Origin: Galbibacter marinus
GTDB taxonomy: Bacteria > Bacteroidota > Bacteroidia > Flavobacteriales > Flavobacteriaceae
NCBI RefSeq assembly: GCF_000300875.1
Contig: NZ_AMSG01000001.1
Coordinates: 186,001-250,000, forward strand
Length of the DNA stretch: 64,000 nucleotides
Direction of reading: 5' to 3'
Shown: in pieces, positions 44,671 to 58,100 of the stretch
Position numbering within the stretch: the stretch's first letter is position 1
Layout of the letters: each line of letters opens with the position of its first letter
Program-made: the position numbers and the translations under genes
Notes under the pieces: generated by a model
Told to the model about the DNA's origin: nothing
Databases searched by the model: none
What the model saw: the letters and a program-made list of their open reading frames with translations, nothing else

Positions 44671-45030
44671 TTATTGACGACCTAAAGTCATGGTAATGGT
44701 CACTTGTTCTACATTTCCTCCTATGGGTGGGTTGATTTTTGAAACCTCAACAGTGGCCTGATCTGCTATTGCAATTTCATCCAAAATACGATCAATGATT
44801 CTCTTAGCTACATGTTCTAGTAGCTTTGAACGAATCGCCATTTCTTCTTTGACTATTCTGTTGATCTGTACATAATCCACCGTATCACTCAGCTGATCGC
44901 TCTGTGCTGAGGGCTGAAGATTTGCCTTCACAGCAATATCAACTCTGTAATCACTACCTATTTTTCCTTCTTCTACCAAACAGCCGTGATAGGCATATAC
45001 CTGTATATTGGTTAACTTTATAACTCCCAC
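44671..45030 (-). CDS. folB: Dihydroneopterin aldolase
   Basis: This cytoplasmic folate-pathway enzyme cleaves 7,8-dihydroneopterin to glycolaldehyde and the hydroxymethyl pterin. The 119-residue length is normal. The motif YAYHGCLVEEGKIGSDY (catalytic region), the DTVDYVQI segment and VEVSKINPPIGG near the end are family hallmarks. The start codon is GTG (45030), preferred because no ATG lies before the YHGC motif. A consensus promoter lies 16 bases upstream. The tRNA-Cys gene follows on the same strand. Confidence 0.94.
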   Translation of the reverse strand: MGVIKLTNIQVYAYHGCLVEEGKIGSDYRVDIAVKANLQPSAQSDQLSDTVDYVQINRIVKEEMAIRSKLLEHVAKRIIDRILDEIAIADQATVEVSKINPPIGGNVEQVTITMTLGRQ

Positions 45031-45046
45031 TTCTTAAATTTTAATG

Positions 45047-45076
45047 CAAAAATACCATTAAAAATTTATTCCTCAA
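45047..45076 (-). promoter_or_regulatory. Promoter of folB
   Basis: On the minus strand TTG (45076-45074), 19 bases, then TATTTTTG (45054-45047): exact consensus and spacing. A short inverted repeat AACCAT/ATGGTT (45075-45095) overlaps the -33 part and may terminate the preceding sprF transcript. Confidence 0.65.
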
Positions 45077-45123
45077 CCATGAGAAGAAGATGGTTTAATA
45101 CCCTTATGCCCGCCAATAAGGCA

Positions 45124-46089
45124 CTATCGCATCATACAACGACAGTTACTGATACCCTGAAAGATATCCACCCCTAAGGTAATCATATGCGTTCCTGTAC
45201 TATACGCTTGGATTTCATTGGTTATAAGTTGGTATGAATAAGCAAAGTAAAATGCACCTTTTTTCATTCCCATCATTGGACCGATATTCAATGGAGTAAA
45301 AAACTGATCGTTTAAGAATCGGTAACTGATTCCAGCCCAATAGTAGTCTTCAAAATCCCAGAACCTCATTTTCATGTTGACATCCGTGGATGAGCGCCCG
45401 TCACTCTCGAAGAGTTGGTAAAACACACTAGGTTCCCATTCAAATCGAGAGGTGATTTTCTTCTTGTATCGGTATCCGGTATACAGATAATAGTTTCTTA
45501 GAGTATTAGGTTCGTTGATTGCAAAAAGGTCTAATTGTTTGTTTAAAATATTTGAAGCGTTTAGACTTGCAAAGAACCCTCCGCTTCTAAGCAGTACCCC
45601 GACATCAAAGTTATGGTTCGTAGTGGAACGGTTATCCGTGATTCCAGGATCATTTACCCCTGGAGTTCCATCTCCATCGGTATCAAAATCTTTAGCCTCT
45701 AAGCGAAACTGATTAATATTATAAGAAATCCCAAAAGACAGAAAACGATCCTCTTGGTTGTTTAAAGTCAAATGGTGTGCAAAAGAGACCCTGGCTCCCA
45801 TCTGACGAGTATTTCCGTTTTTATCGTTATAAATAAGCCCACCTACTCCTGATTTTTGACCTAATCGGACATCACCAACTAATGTCTGTGTATCTGGGGC
45901 ATCCTTTATTCCTACCCATTGGGTAAGGGCATTTCCACGAATTTTAACGTAATCTCCAATGCCAGCATACACCGGAGATATTACGAACTCATTATCTGCT
46001 AGATACTGTGTGAATGTTGGCAGGGTCATCTCTTGTGCTTGAGTATATAACCCTGCTGTCATTAGTACGATTGCTATATATTTTTTCAT
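45124..46089 (-). CDS. sprF: PorP/SprF family T9SS outer-membrane protein
   Basis: PorP/SprF proteins help deliver or hold T9SS type-B adhesins at the cell surface. The 321-residue protein has a signal peptide (MKKYIAIVLMTAGLYTQAQ) and a beta-barrel pattern with the family-like start PTFTQYLADNEFVISPVYAG. It starts 13 bases after the stop of the giant SprB-like gene, the same order as sprB-sprF in Flavobacterium johnsoniae. The start at 46089 is chosen over an in-frame one at 46143, which would lie inside the giant gene and put extra residues before the signal peptide. Confidence 0.88.
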   Translation of the reverse strand: MKKYIAIVLMTAGLYTQAQEMTLPTFTQYLADNEFVISPVYAGIGDYVKIRGNALTQWVGIKDAPDTQTLVGDVRLGQKSGVGGLIYNDKNGNTRQMGARVSFAHHLTLNNQEDRFLSFGISYNINQFRLEAKDFDTDGDGTPGVNDPGITDNRSTTNHNFDVGVLLRSGGFFASLNASNILNKQLDLFAINEPNTLRNYYLYTGYRYKKKITSRFEWEPSVFYQLFESDGRSSTDVNMKMRFWDFEDYYWAGISYRFLNDQFFTPLNIGPMMGMKKGAFYFAYSYQLITNEIQAYSTGTHMITLGVDIFQGISNCRCMMR

Positions 46090-46102
46090 GAGTTTCAAAA
46101 GT

Positions 46103-49100
46103 TTATCTATACAGAGTAAAGTGACCAACAAATTCTCTATCATCAGTATCTCCGTTTAATTTCATTACATACCAGTAATCACCCGTTGGAAGTTCAGTTC
46201 CATTATATCTTCCATTCCAAGTATCACCTTGGCGTAACTCAGCCACTACACGTCCGTAACGGTCGTAAATTTTGGTAATGATATTGGGGTAATGGAGACT
46301 ATAATTCGATGGCGGCCAATAATCATTTTGGCCATCACCATTAGGGGTGAAAACATTTGGTATTTTGATGTCAATAAATTCCATATCGATCTGTGCGATT
46401 TGCTGACATCCATTGGCATCAACTATCATCACTTGGTACACTCCACTGACTCTAATTACATAACTAGGTTCACTACCCTGAGATACACCATCAACAAAGT
46501 ATTCATAAGGAGCAGTTCCTCCATTTGGATACATGGTAAACTCATTGAGATTGGATTCATTAACAGTAAGTCCTAAAGGTTGAACTGGATCCACAGTAAA
46601 TTGAACCTCACGTTCACAGCCAAAGTATGACACGGTTACTGTGTGTTCTCCTGGTGCCACATTGGTAAACTTGTTATCAAATTGATCTGCACCTCCATCA
46701 AGGGTATAAATTACATCTTCTAAATCTTGCTGACCTATTATGATCTGAACTTCGTTAGCAGCGGCATTACTTACACAAGTTACTCGTACTTCTGCTTGTG
46801 GATTAAGATCTATTGGTTCTTTAAGTGACACCTGTACATGTTGCTGACAACCGTTAGCGTCTCTTACAAATACCACATAGGTTTCTCCTCCTTTAAGGCC
46901 GTTAAAGATTCTTCTGTCTTGTTCAAAGGCATTATTATCTTGCGTATTAACTGCTGTTGAATATGGTGGTGTTCCACCTTGAATAATCAATTCAAAACTT
47001 CCTGTACCATCACCTGTACAATACTCCTCATTAAGCACATTGGCTTTAGCCTCAAGTGGTGGTGGGGCTATAATTTCTTCTTTGAATACGAAAGGATTAC
47101 AACCTCTAGAATCCTGGGCTATAATAGTATAGGTTCCTGGAGCTAAGTCTTCAAAAACATTTTTACTTTGGAATTGATCTAGGTTTGGAGAGATCGCATA
47201 TTGATATTCACCAGTTCCTCCCACTAGCTCTACCTCAATACTTCCTAAATCATCAGTACATACAGGGTTGAATATAACGGGTGCTTTTGCAGTCAATTCA
47301 GCACCTTGATCAATTTGAACTCGAACCTGCTCAAAACAGTCCTCACTATCTACTTGAACAAAGTACACGCCTGATGAAAGACCACTGAAGGTATTTCCAT
47401 CTTGTTTGTCAATTAGTGTTACATTGCGAATCGCATCTATTAAAGTGTATTTATAATTTCCAAGTCCTCCTTTAACATCTACTTTTATATAACCAGTAGC
47501 ATCACCATAACAACTCACATCCGACACCACCGTAGGAGTCAACTCAAGTGGTCGTATTGGAGAAAGTGTTACACTATTTGATACTATTGAAATACACAGG
47601 TTAGAATCCCTAACAAAATACGTATGGATTTGCTCGGAATTTATTACACCAGGAACGTCTATTTGTACCGTATTGCCACTTCCAAAAGAAGTCCAAGGCC
47701 CATTTGCTGAAGTACTGTATTCATATCCGGTTCCTGTTCCTCCAACCGCTGTTAGCTTTAAAGTAGCACCTGTGGTACATGTATTGCTTTTTAGTAAACC
47801 TAATGAAGCTATAACTTGATCAGGTTCAGTAATGGAAACTGGAGTCGTGTCAGAATCACAGCCGTGATTATCAGTAACGGTTACACTATAATTACCAGCA
47901 CCCAAATTGTAAAACACATTTGACTCTTGAGGCGCAGCACTCGACATAATAGCGCCACTTTCATCCAGCCTATTTAAAATATATAAATAGTTAACTGATG
48001 CATCAAAATCAGGTCTACCACCAGTAGCGGTAACCGTAATACTACCTGTATAATCTCCTTCACAAAGCACATCTATTGATGATGATGTTGCGGAAGTAAT
48101 GATTGGATCAGGTTTAACGAATGTTACGGTTTCGAAAATCATACAACCTTCAGCATCTTTCACGTATACATCATAAGTACCCGCTGCAATACCGGTAAAG
48201 GTAAACGTCGTACTAAAGTCTGCTTGGGATGGTACAACACCTGAGTTAACTAGTGCAAACTCATATTCACCCCATCCTCCAGATGCACTTGCAGAAATTT
48301 CTGCGGCATTGTTTTCACAACTCAAATCTTCCACAATAGCGACACTTAAGTCTAATGCTTTTATTGGAGCCTTGATTGTCACAGTATTTGTTGTTTCTGG
48401 ACAGAAAGGGGTCTCTAATGATGTAATTTCAACATAATAATTTCCAGCAGCAACTCCAGCAATTGTAACGATTCCAGGTGCTGTGCCTGTTCCGGTAACT
48501 GAAGTAGAAGTACCAGCACTATTATAAACTTCGTACGTAAAGGCTCCCGTATAATTAGCAACCTCCACAGTGATCTCACCTGTTGCTGTATTATAACAGT
48601 CAATAGGCGAGCTAGCTGTTGCTATAGAAGTTATAAGATCATATGGAGCTACGGTATAGGGTTCAGTAATAAAGAAACATCCCGTAGTCGTATCAGTAAT
48701 CTTAAACACATAATCTCCAGCAGCTGGTAGATTAAAGTTGGCTACCTGTCCTGAAATTGTTTGTGAGGGCCCACTTGGCAGTAATTCTATCACAAATTCA
48801 CCGGAACCACCGTCAATTTCTACACTGACGCTTTCTGAGTTTGAACAAGTAATCGCTGTAACTGGTGTTACATCTACTGTGTTTATTTTCGGTAGTGGGT
48901 TGATACTTTGTATTCTAGTATCAAAACATCCATTAGCGTCCTTAACATATAAGGTATATGTTTCAACATTTCCGGTATCAACCACGTCAAACACATTATT
49001 AGTTTGATAATTAACACCATCAATACTGTATAGATAAGGCGCGGTGCCAGTTGTTGGATCAACTGTTACTGTAATCTGACCTAAAGCAGTAGTGTTACTT

Positions 49101-52100
49101 GGATTACACGCAAATTCTGTTGTCACCGCAGCTGTAAAGTCTAAAGCCACAGGTTCAGTAATGGTTACATTCGTCTCATCAAAACAACCTAGATCCGAAG
49201 TCACTCTTACCACATAATTACCTGCTGGAAGGTCAGTAAACAATCCATTAGTATTGGTCGCAGTAACAGGGCCACTTAGGGTATAGGTATAAGGAGGGTT
49301 TATAGTTGTAGCCGATGTAACAGTAGCCTTTATAGCTCCATCAGTCGCGTCTTTACACGAAACATTAATTTGGTTGCTGATCTCAATTACAGGAAGAACC
49401 GGTGCACTTAATTCCAAATCAATAGCATCATCACAGCCCTCACTATCGACAACGTTAAAGGTATATGTTCCAACTTGATCTAATCCTGTAAAGCTAGAAA
49501 CAGCTCCATTGTTGACCGTAGTTCCATCAGGGAATACAACACTGTAAGTGAAGTTTCCAGATCCGCCATTAGGGTTGATAGTCACTTCACCTGCTACATT
49601 GTTATTAGAAACATCACATGAAATTACCTTATCAATATCATAGCCTAAGCTTATCTCTTCAAATAGAGTAGCAGTATCGGTAAGGGTAATTGAACAATTC
49701 CAATTGTCTGAAATTCTAACCTCATAGGTTCCTGCTCCTAGATTAGTGAACGTGGCAGTATTTCCAGTTTTTGGAGAACCAAAGTCCAGTCCATCTTTAA
49801 TCAATTGGAACGTGTAAGGTCCTCCAGATCCACCAGTAACGTTATCTACTGTAATTTCGCCTGCTAATCCTTCACAATTAGGTGCACTTACTGAAATACT
49901 GCCTGTTATGGCAACTGGTTCAGTAATCTCTTCAGAAGGCAATTGAATTGGACAACCTTTTTGATCAATTACCCAAATTTCATAAGTCCCTGTAGCTAAA
50001 CCTTCAAAACGAGGGTTATCCACATAATTATTGATATCATTTGAATCTGAAATAGGTGAAATACCTACATAGTATTTATAACCACCCCATCCACCTGATG
50101 CATTAATTACCTCAATAATACCATCATTAAGATCGCAAGTTTGAGGAGTCACAGTTGCTGACGCAGTTAATGCTGCCGGTGGTGTTGCAATTGTAAAATT
50201 TCTGGTTTGACTACAAAAAGGAGCATCATCTTGAACTACTTCCACAGTGTAAACACCCGCATCAAATTGATTTATTGTTATGTCGGTATTACCTACACCA
50301 ACAGCAGACTTGATTGCTGTAGAACGATCTCCAACAGTTCCTGTTTGATCATAAACATATATAGTTACACCTCCGGTGTAGGTTGGGTCAACTAGTTCTA
50401 CAGTAATTTCTCCTGTTGCAGAACCTAAACAAACCGCACTTGATACAACATTTAAATTAATATCAAATGTATTAGGATCAGTTAATTCTTCGAAAACTAT
50501 TAATTCACAACCCGTTTCAATATTGACCACCTTAACTTGATAGCTTCCAACTTCTAATCCGGTAAATGTCTCGGTGGTTCCTGTAATAGTTTTCTTTTCT
50601 ATTTGTGTCCCTGCACTATCATATAAATAAAATTCTAAAATTTCTGATGTATGTCCTAAATCTAAGGTAGCATTTACTTGAATAGTCCCATCTCCTCCTT
50701 TACATGTCGGGTTGGTTGGGATAGTTTCTATCTTTTCTAGTTTGTTATATGCTATAACATCAATATCATCAGTGATAGAACATCCATTTTCGTCATAGAC
50801 GTTCACTACAACATTTCCACCTAAAGGATTTGAAACATTGAACTCGGTTTCAACACCGTTTTGAGTTCTATCATCGGTAGTGTCCAAAGGCGTCCCACTA
50901 TCATAAATGAATTCATAGAAATAACCTCCCTCTCCTCCAGTAACACCTGTGACGGTGACCGTAGCCATATTTAGGGTGTTTCCAGTAGTACAGCCAAATT
51001 CCATAACACCTAGGTTCAAACCAGTTAAATTTGCTGGCTGATAAATCGTGGCTTTGACAGGTACTGATTCACAAGCATTAGCTGCAGCGGCAGTAATTAT
51101 AATTTCATATTCAATTCCGGCTACAGCTCCAGCCAATCCTGTAAAAGTTGCTTGATAACCATTTGTAGTATCCGGTTTGATCGTTTGTGGACTTCCACCA
51201 CTAGATACAATTTCAAAAGTAAATGGTCCTACACCATTATCTAAAGCAGTTACAGTAATGGTTCCGTCCGATCCTCCATAACATGTAACATCCGTTGTAA
51301 TAGGTTTTCCTAAAACCTCAGGTATTACCTTTTCAGGCACTTCAATAGTCCTGGAAACCACACAACTAGTTATAGCATCTCTAAGTGTGATGGTATAGAT
51401 ACCTGCCATGTTTGCCTGTGTGAACAATTTTGAATTTGGAGGTATCGAAGTCGCCAAGGGTGTATCTGGTTCCGGGGGAAATCCAACAGGTCCACTAATT
51501 GAGTAGAATATGTTAGTTGAGGCATCCACTGAAGAACCGCCTTTTACTTCAAAGTATATTTGAGCATTTTTACCTCCATCACTTGCACTTTGACAATCTA
51601 AGGCCTCTGTTACTTCTAATTTGGCAAAAGCTAATGGCTCATATATTTCAACATTTGCAGTTCCTGAAACAGTACAACCATTACTGTCTTTTACCATAAT
51701 TTCATAGGTTCCTGTAGAAAGATTGGTAAATACATTTTCATCAGCAAGTCCGTAAGTTGTTCCTCCATCAATAGAATAATAGTATGGCGCTTTACCTTCC
51801 TTAACATCAATTGTTATACTTGAATTACCTTCACAATTGTCTGCTACGACACTCTCAATTTCAGGAGGTTGAGTAATACTTAAAGTTACCTGTCCTATAT
51901 CTTGGGCACAACCGTACTGATCTTGCACTGAAACATGAACAGTAATATTTTCCGCTGTCGGATCCAATATATTCTCAATAGAGACTTCCATAGGATTATC
52001 GGTGGTGGTGATAAAGTCGATAGCAGGGTCATAAGTACCGTCTCCGTCAATATCAAAATTGGTACTGGACAAAATGTAAGTATATTCGCCGCCGCCACCT

Positions 52101-55100
52101 TCAATATCAGGAACCACAATTAAACCAGGGGTTTCACAAGTGATATCCCTTAATTTTTCTGGAGTTCCAGTAATTGGATCTAGTTGTTTAATTCTAATAT
52201 TTTCTGTTGCAGTAACACATGCATCATTTCCTGCATTGTCAATTTGAGTTACTTTCACATAATAATCACCAGGAGCCAATTGGTTTGGAATAATATAAGT
52301 CTCTGGTGATGTAAAAGGAACGTCCGATGCACTGGAAAAAATTGCGGTTGGATTTCCTAATTCGTAAAGCTCGTATCGAATATAAGGCTCTACCGTTGCA
52401 TCATCGTCTTTGAGCGTAAAAGATATTTGACCATCATTTACACCCGCACAAGAAGGCTCATAATTAAGTTCAATCTCCATTGGCAATTCTAACCATTCAT
52501 TAACATCTACGGAGCTTTGACGTATACACCCTCCACCTGAAGAATTGTCCTTAACAAAAAACGTATATGTTCTTCCTGGTACTAATCCAGTAAAAGTATA
52601 CTCATGGGGTCCCTCGTTGGTTGCAGGAGTTGGGGTTGTCCAGCCATTTTCAGGATTGAGAGGATCAAAATTGAACACATCCTCTGTGTAGGTATATTGA
52701 TATCCTGGTATTCCCCTCTGGCCTATAACCGTCACTGAAAGCATATCCGAAGTACAGCTAACTTCCGTGGAGGTGATTTTTATACTTAAATCATCTAGTG
52801 GATACGGAATTAAAAATTTATCAAACTCATAGAAACAAACAACTTCACCTTCAGCGTTAGTGGTTCGTATTGCTGGATAAACCACATCACCAGGAGCATA
52901 GGTACGGAAATCATTGGTTGATACCCAAGTTGGTGAAGGATCGTTTACATCATCTGTGTATTGAACAGTTAAGCCAGGATAGGTTGGCACATTATTTATA
53001 TCAAATCCAAAATCGCCAGGAGTTGCTCCACAATCGGTAATTGTAGGGACAAGTTCCCCACTTAATTCCTCAGGATTTATAATAGCTTCTGACTCATCGT
53101 CACTACAACCATAGTTGTCAGTTACCGTAACTGTATAATTTGCAGCCGGTAAGTTGAAATATGTTGCCGATGTTGCCGTATAGTTTTCCTCAACTTTTAT
53201 ATTATCAGTTTCATTATTAACTACAATTTTATAAGGCCCAACACCTCCGCTGATTTCAATAAGAATTGAACCTGTTTCATCGTGACACTGAGGTTGTGTT
53301 GGCGTTGTTATAACGCTTATAGCATCAAACGCTTTTACAGTTACGGTTTCTTTAAAAAGGCAAGCGCCTGAGCCGTCTTTTACAACAACATCATAAGATC
53401 CTTCGTCCCCTGGATTAACCACATAGGTTGCATCAGGAACAAAACTTGCTCCTCCATCAAAACTATACTGATAATTACCATCACCGCCAGTTGCAGTCAC
53501 TTTAATGGAACCAGCTGTACAAGCTATATGTGTTACATCAATACCAGCATCAAGATCTTCCCTTACAATAACGGTTTGCGTAGCAGCTGAGCAGCCGTAG
53601 CCATCTTTAACAGTAACCTGGTAAGTTCCTGGATCTAAGTTTTTAAACTCATGGTGATTCTCGTCAACATTTGTTGGGTAGAAAACACCACTACCATCAC
53701 TTAGACTGACCGCATAATCTTCATTACCTTTAGTTATTTCTACTTTAATTCCGGGAGTATAAATACCTCCTTCACAGGCTGTAGTCGTTACTTCGAACTC
53801 GATATCGTCAGGTGCAGATATCGTTATTGTATCGGTAATATCATCGCACCCGTTACTATCTTTTGCTCTTACAACATAATCACCAATTGGTAAATTATTG
53901 AATATTTTATTATTTCCATTGGCTACAAAACCATAATCTGCAATTACATTTTCATCAGTGTCTTCCAACTGGTACGTATAACCAGGTGTTCCACCGGTTG
54001 CAGTTATCGCTGTAATTGTAGCAGTAGCTGTATTACAAGTGATTTCTGAAGTGATTTGTGCTGTGACCTCGACGGGATCAGGTTGCACAATTGTAAATGG
54101 TATTTCATCACCACAATCTAGAGTCGGATCGGCAGTTTGATTATCTATATCTCTAACATAAAGTGTGTAATTCCCTGGTCCCAAATTCACTGGAATTTCT
54201 AATGTTTCCTCAGTTGAGTTTCCTAATGGTGTAGCGAAGTTACTATCTAGGCTGTATTCATAACCGCTTGCTCCATAATTGTGCACTGCAATTGTAATTT
54301 TGCTATCCGTTAAAGCATTACAACTTACATCAGTAACTCCAACTAATTCAGCATTAAAGCCTTGATTCTCTTCAACAACCACCTTAATATCTTTAAATAG
54401 TGGACATTTTTCCGGGATTTGTGTAACTAGGATATCATCAATAGCTAAGTCATTTCCATCTTCAACTAAAGAATTGGTTCTAATCACCAAATCAAGTTCT
54501 GTATGGCCATTAGGATTTAAATCAATCGTAAATTCTTCCCACTTATCAGACTTAGGAATAACCCCGGTCAAATCTTCTGCAATAATTGCATCATTACTTG
54601 GGTCTACCAACTGAATTACGATATTTGGATCTCCTTTTAGGGGGTTTGAAGTGGATTCCATTAGGTTATGCCCCCAAATAGAAACCTGTACATCTTGGTT
54701 AGGAAGAAAGTCTTTTATAGGTTTTCTATAGATTACACCCCCCATTCCGGCAACACCACCAATGTTAATGGCTATAAATCGGCCTTCCGGATTACCAGTG
54801 TGATCTCTAACATCTACCCAGTCGCCAAAATCCGTTGCGATTCTTTGTGTTACACTATATTCGCCATCATTAATTCTTGTATCATTTATATCTGATTGTG
54901 AGCCACAATTTCCACCAGGCATCTGATCTTCATAGCAATAAATTAAAGAATCAATACTTGGAATACTTGTATTTGGACCAAATCCAAAATCCTCTACCAG
55001 TAGAACACTAGGTGTTGCTGGTAGGTTACTAACATAATTAATTCTTACATCGTGAGTCCCTGGAGTAACTCCATTAAATACATTTTCAGTTTGTTCCGCA

Positions 55101-58100
55101 CCGAGATTAAGTTGGAAGGTATAATCAAATGTTGAAGGTGAAGCACTTACTGTGATATTTCCTGTACCATCACAATTATAAGCGACCGAAGCCCCAAGTT
55201 CAGGATCTTCAGGTCCTTCTTCAACAGTAATAGGCATAGGACCATAGAAACAGCCACTAGCATCTTTTATATACAATTCATATGTTCCCGGCATTAAATA
55301 TTCAGTTGCTGAAGCCCCATAAGATGATCCTCCATCAAAACTATATTGATATGGTGCAGTTCCTCCTTGTGCATTCGTTATCCTAACATCTGCACCCTGA
55401 GTTGGGTTACACTCTACCAAGGCAGCAACATTAGCGGAAGCTGTTAACTCTTGAGGTTGTACTATAGTGTAAAACAACTTCACGTCACAACCCTGAGAAT
55501 CTTTTACTACGATATTGTAGTTGCCTGATAATAGGTTCTTAAAGACATTTGAACCTTGGAACGTTGTTCCTCCATTAATAGAATATCCTGTATAGTTCCC
55601 AGAACCTCCACCAGCGGTAATGGTAAGAGTTGATTTTGTACCATTACATAAAATATCTGTGTTTGAAGCGGAAACAGTTAGAGGAGGATCGCTGGCAATA
55701 GTAATATCGTATTTAGCTTCACAATAACCTGCTCCCCCTGTGTGATCCCTTACATATACATCATATTCCCCTGCAGTGGTAATCGTTACGGGATTTGTAG
55801 TGGAGAATCCTGTGGGTGTTACCCCATCAGGCACAATAACATATACATAATTCCCATCGCCACCTACTGCCGTTATTGTAACATCAGTAGATGTCCCGCA
55901 TGAAGAAATAGGATTCGCAGAAGCACTTACTTTCAATTCCGGATCAACTGTAATTGATTTCGTGTCCTTACAATTATTTTCATCAGTTACAGTAACCGTG
56001 TATGTTCCCGGATCAAGATCCTTAAAAATTCCTGTTGTATTGGTTAAACCTCCTTTTATAGAATAGCTTAATACTCCCGAACCTGTTCCTGTTGTAACCG
56101 TAGCTGTAATGGTTAACCCTACAGCCTCATTATAGCAAAGATCATTTGCAGTAAGGGTCAACTGGGGAGCAATTGCCGGTTTAATTGTAATTGTAGTGGA
56201 GACAACATCACATTGATTAGCATCAGATACCTCAACAGTATAATCTCCAGCAAGCAATTCTGAGAAAAATCCAGTTCCATTGCTAGCTAATAAGTTACTT
56301 CCTGCATCATATAAATCATAAGTATAACTACCCCAACCTCCGGAAGCAATAATGCTTATTGTTCCTGGGGATGTTGTGCCTGTGTTAGTACAACTTTCAT
56401 GAGTAACCTCTGGTAAACTTAAAATTAATGGTGTTTGCGGCTCTTCAACAGTAATCTCACTTGAATCTGTACAGTTTGTAGTGTTGTCTGTTACTGTAAT
56501 AGTATATTTTCCGGCAGCTAATCCAGTTAAATCAACGGTATTTCCAATTTGGTCAATCCCATTATCAACTGTTGCACCTGTACCATTAGTGATTGTATAA
56601 TTGTAATTCACAGAAAAACCACTTACCGTGAATTGAATTTCACCATCAGAACCACCTACACAACTGACATTGCTAATTAATTTGCCTACAACATTAATTG
56701 GAGTTAATGTTGGAATAGTTAGATTTTCTTCATAAAAGCAACCTTTTTCATCAGTAACTCTAAATATGTAAGTAACACCGGCGGCTAAATCCTCAAAAAC
56801 AGCATTAGTTCCGTTGTCCTTAACCTCAGTAGCCGGACTTATAATTTCGTACTTACTCGCACCCGCCCCACCTGTTACCGAAAGACTCACATCTGATTTG
56901 CTATCAGGGCATTGAACTATACTCATTGTAAAAGCAATATCTGTAGGTGGTGTTAAAGGGTCAAATGTAATCTCGTCTGATTGTTGTATACAATCAGGGC
57001 TATTTTTATCCCTATAACTAGGAGTATATGTGCCTTCGGTTAAACCACCAAACACAGGACTATCTAGCCAAGTCACTCCGTCAATAGAATATTCAAAGGT
57101 ACCCGATCCTCCAGTTGCATTGGTGAATGTAATTTCACCAAGAGTTAAACATGTATAATTACTTGATGGACCGGCATCAGCAGAAATTTGAACTCCTTCA
57201 TCAATGGTTATATATGTTTCAAAATCACAAACTCTATTTCCTTTTTCACCTCTAACAATAACGGTATATTCGCCTGGTGCTAAATTTGTAAAATTTGGGG
57301 TTCCAATAAAATTAACACCATCTAAACTATAAGAAACATTATACTTTTGGTCATTAATCATATTTATAGAAATACTACCGTCATTTGAATCAAAGCAAGT
57401 TTCATCTGTAGGATTGACCTCATACTCTATTACTGGTTCAACCGTAATCTCAACTTCATTTGAAAAACTGTAGCAGTTATTTCTATCAAAAACAACGTAA
57501 CTATAGGTTCCTTGTTCACCTAATTTAACATCAAAAATTTGCCTTGTTTGCTCAACTCCCTGCATCTCACCAGCTGGAATATCGTCAACACTATTATAAC
57601 TAATCGCTGGAGCGGTTGCCCCTACTGCCGGTTCATAACTCCAAATCGCATAGGTGTGTGGTGTTAGTCCTCCCTCAGATTGTACCTGTATATTTCCTTC
57701 CTTACAGGTTACATTTTGAGAAACCTCTGCTTCAATTGATAAGGCTTCCGGTGTTGTTATTGTATATTTTTCAGAAAAGTAACAGCGATCCTCTGTTGTA
57801 ACCTCTACAATATATATGCCTGGATTAAGGTCTTTGAATTCGTGGTGATTGTCATCAACTGCTTCTTGCTTATCAACGATGTCAGCTGTACCTGTGCCAT
57901 TTTTTAAGACATATGTATACCATCCTCTTACATCTCCTACGTTGATGCTAAAGGATCCTTTATCAGTATTACACGTGGGATTTGTAGTGGTAACTGTAAC
58001 ATTAAAATTACTTTTGGTAATGACCTTATTTTCAAATTTAAATAGACATGGTTGTCTATCGCCATCCTCCACGTCTAAATCTGCTTGACGGATGTAAACA

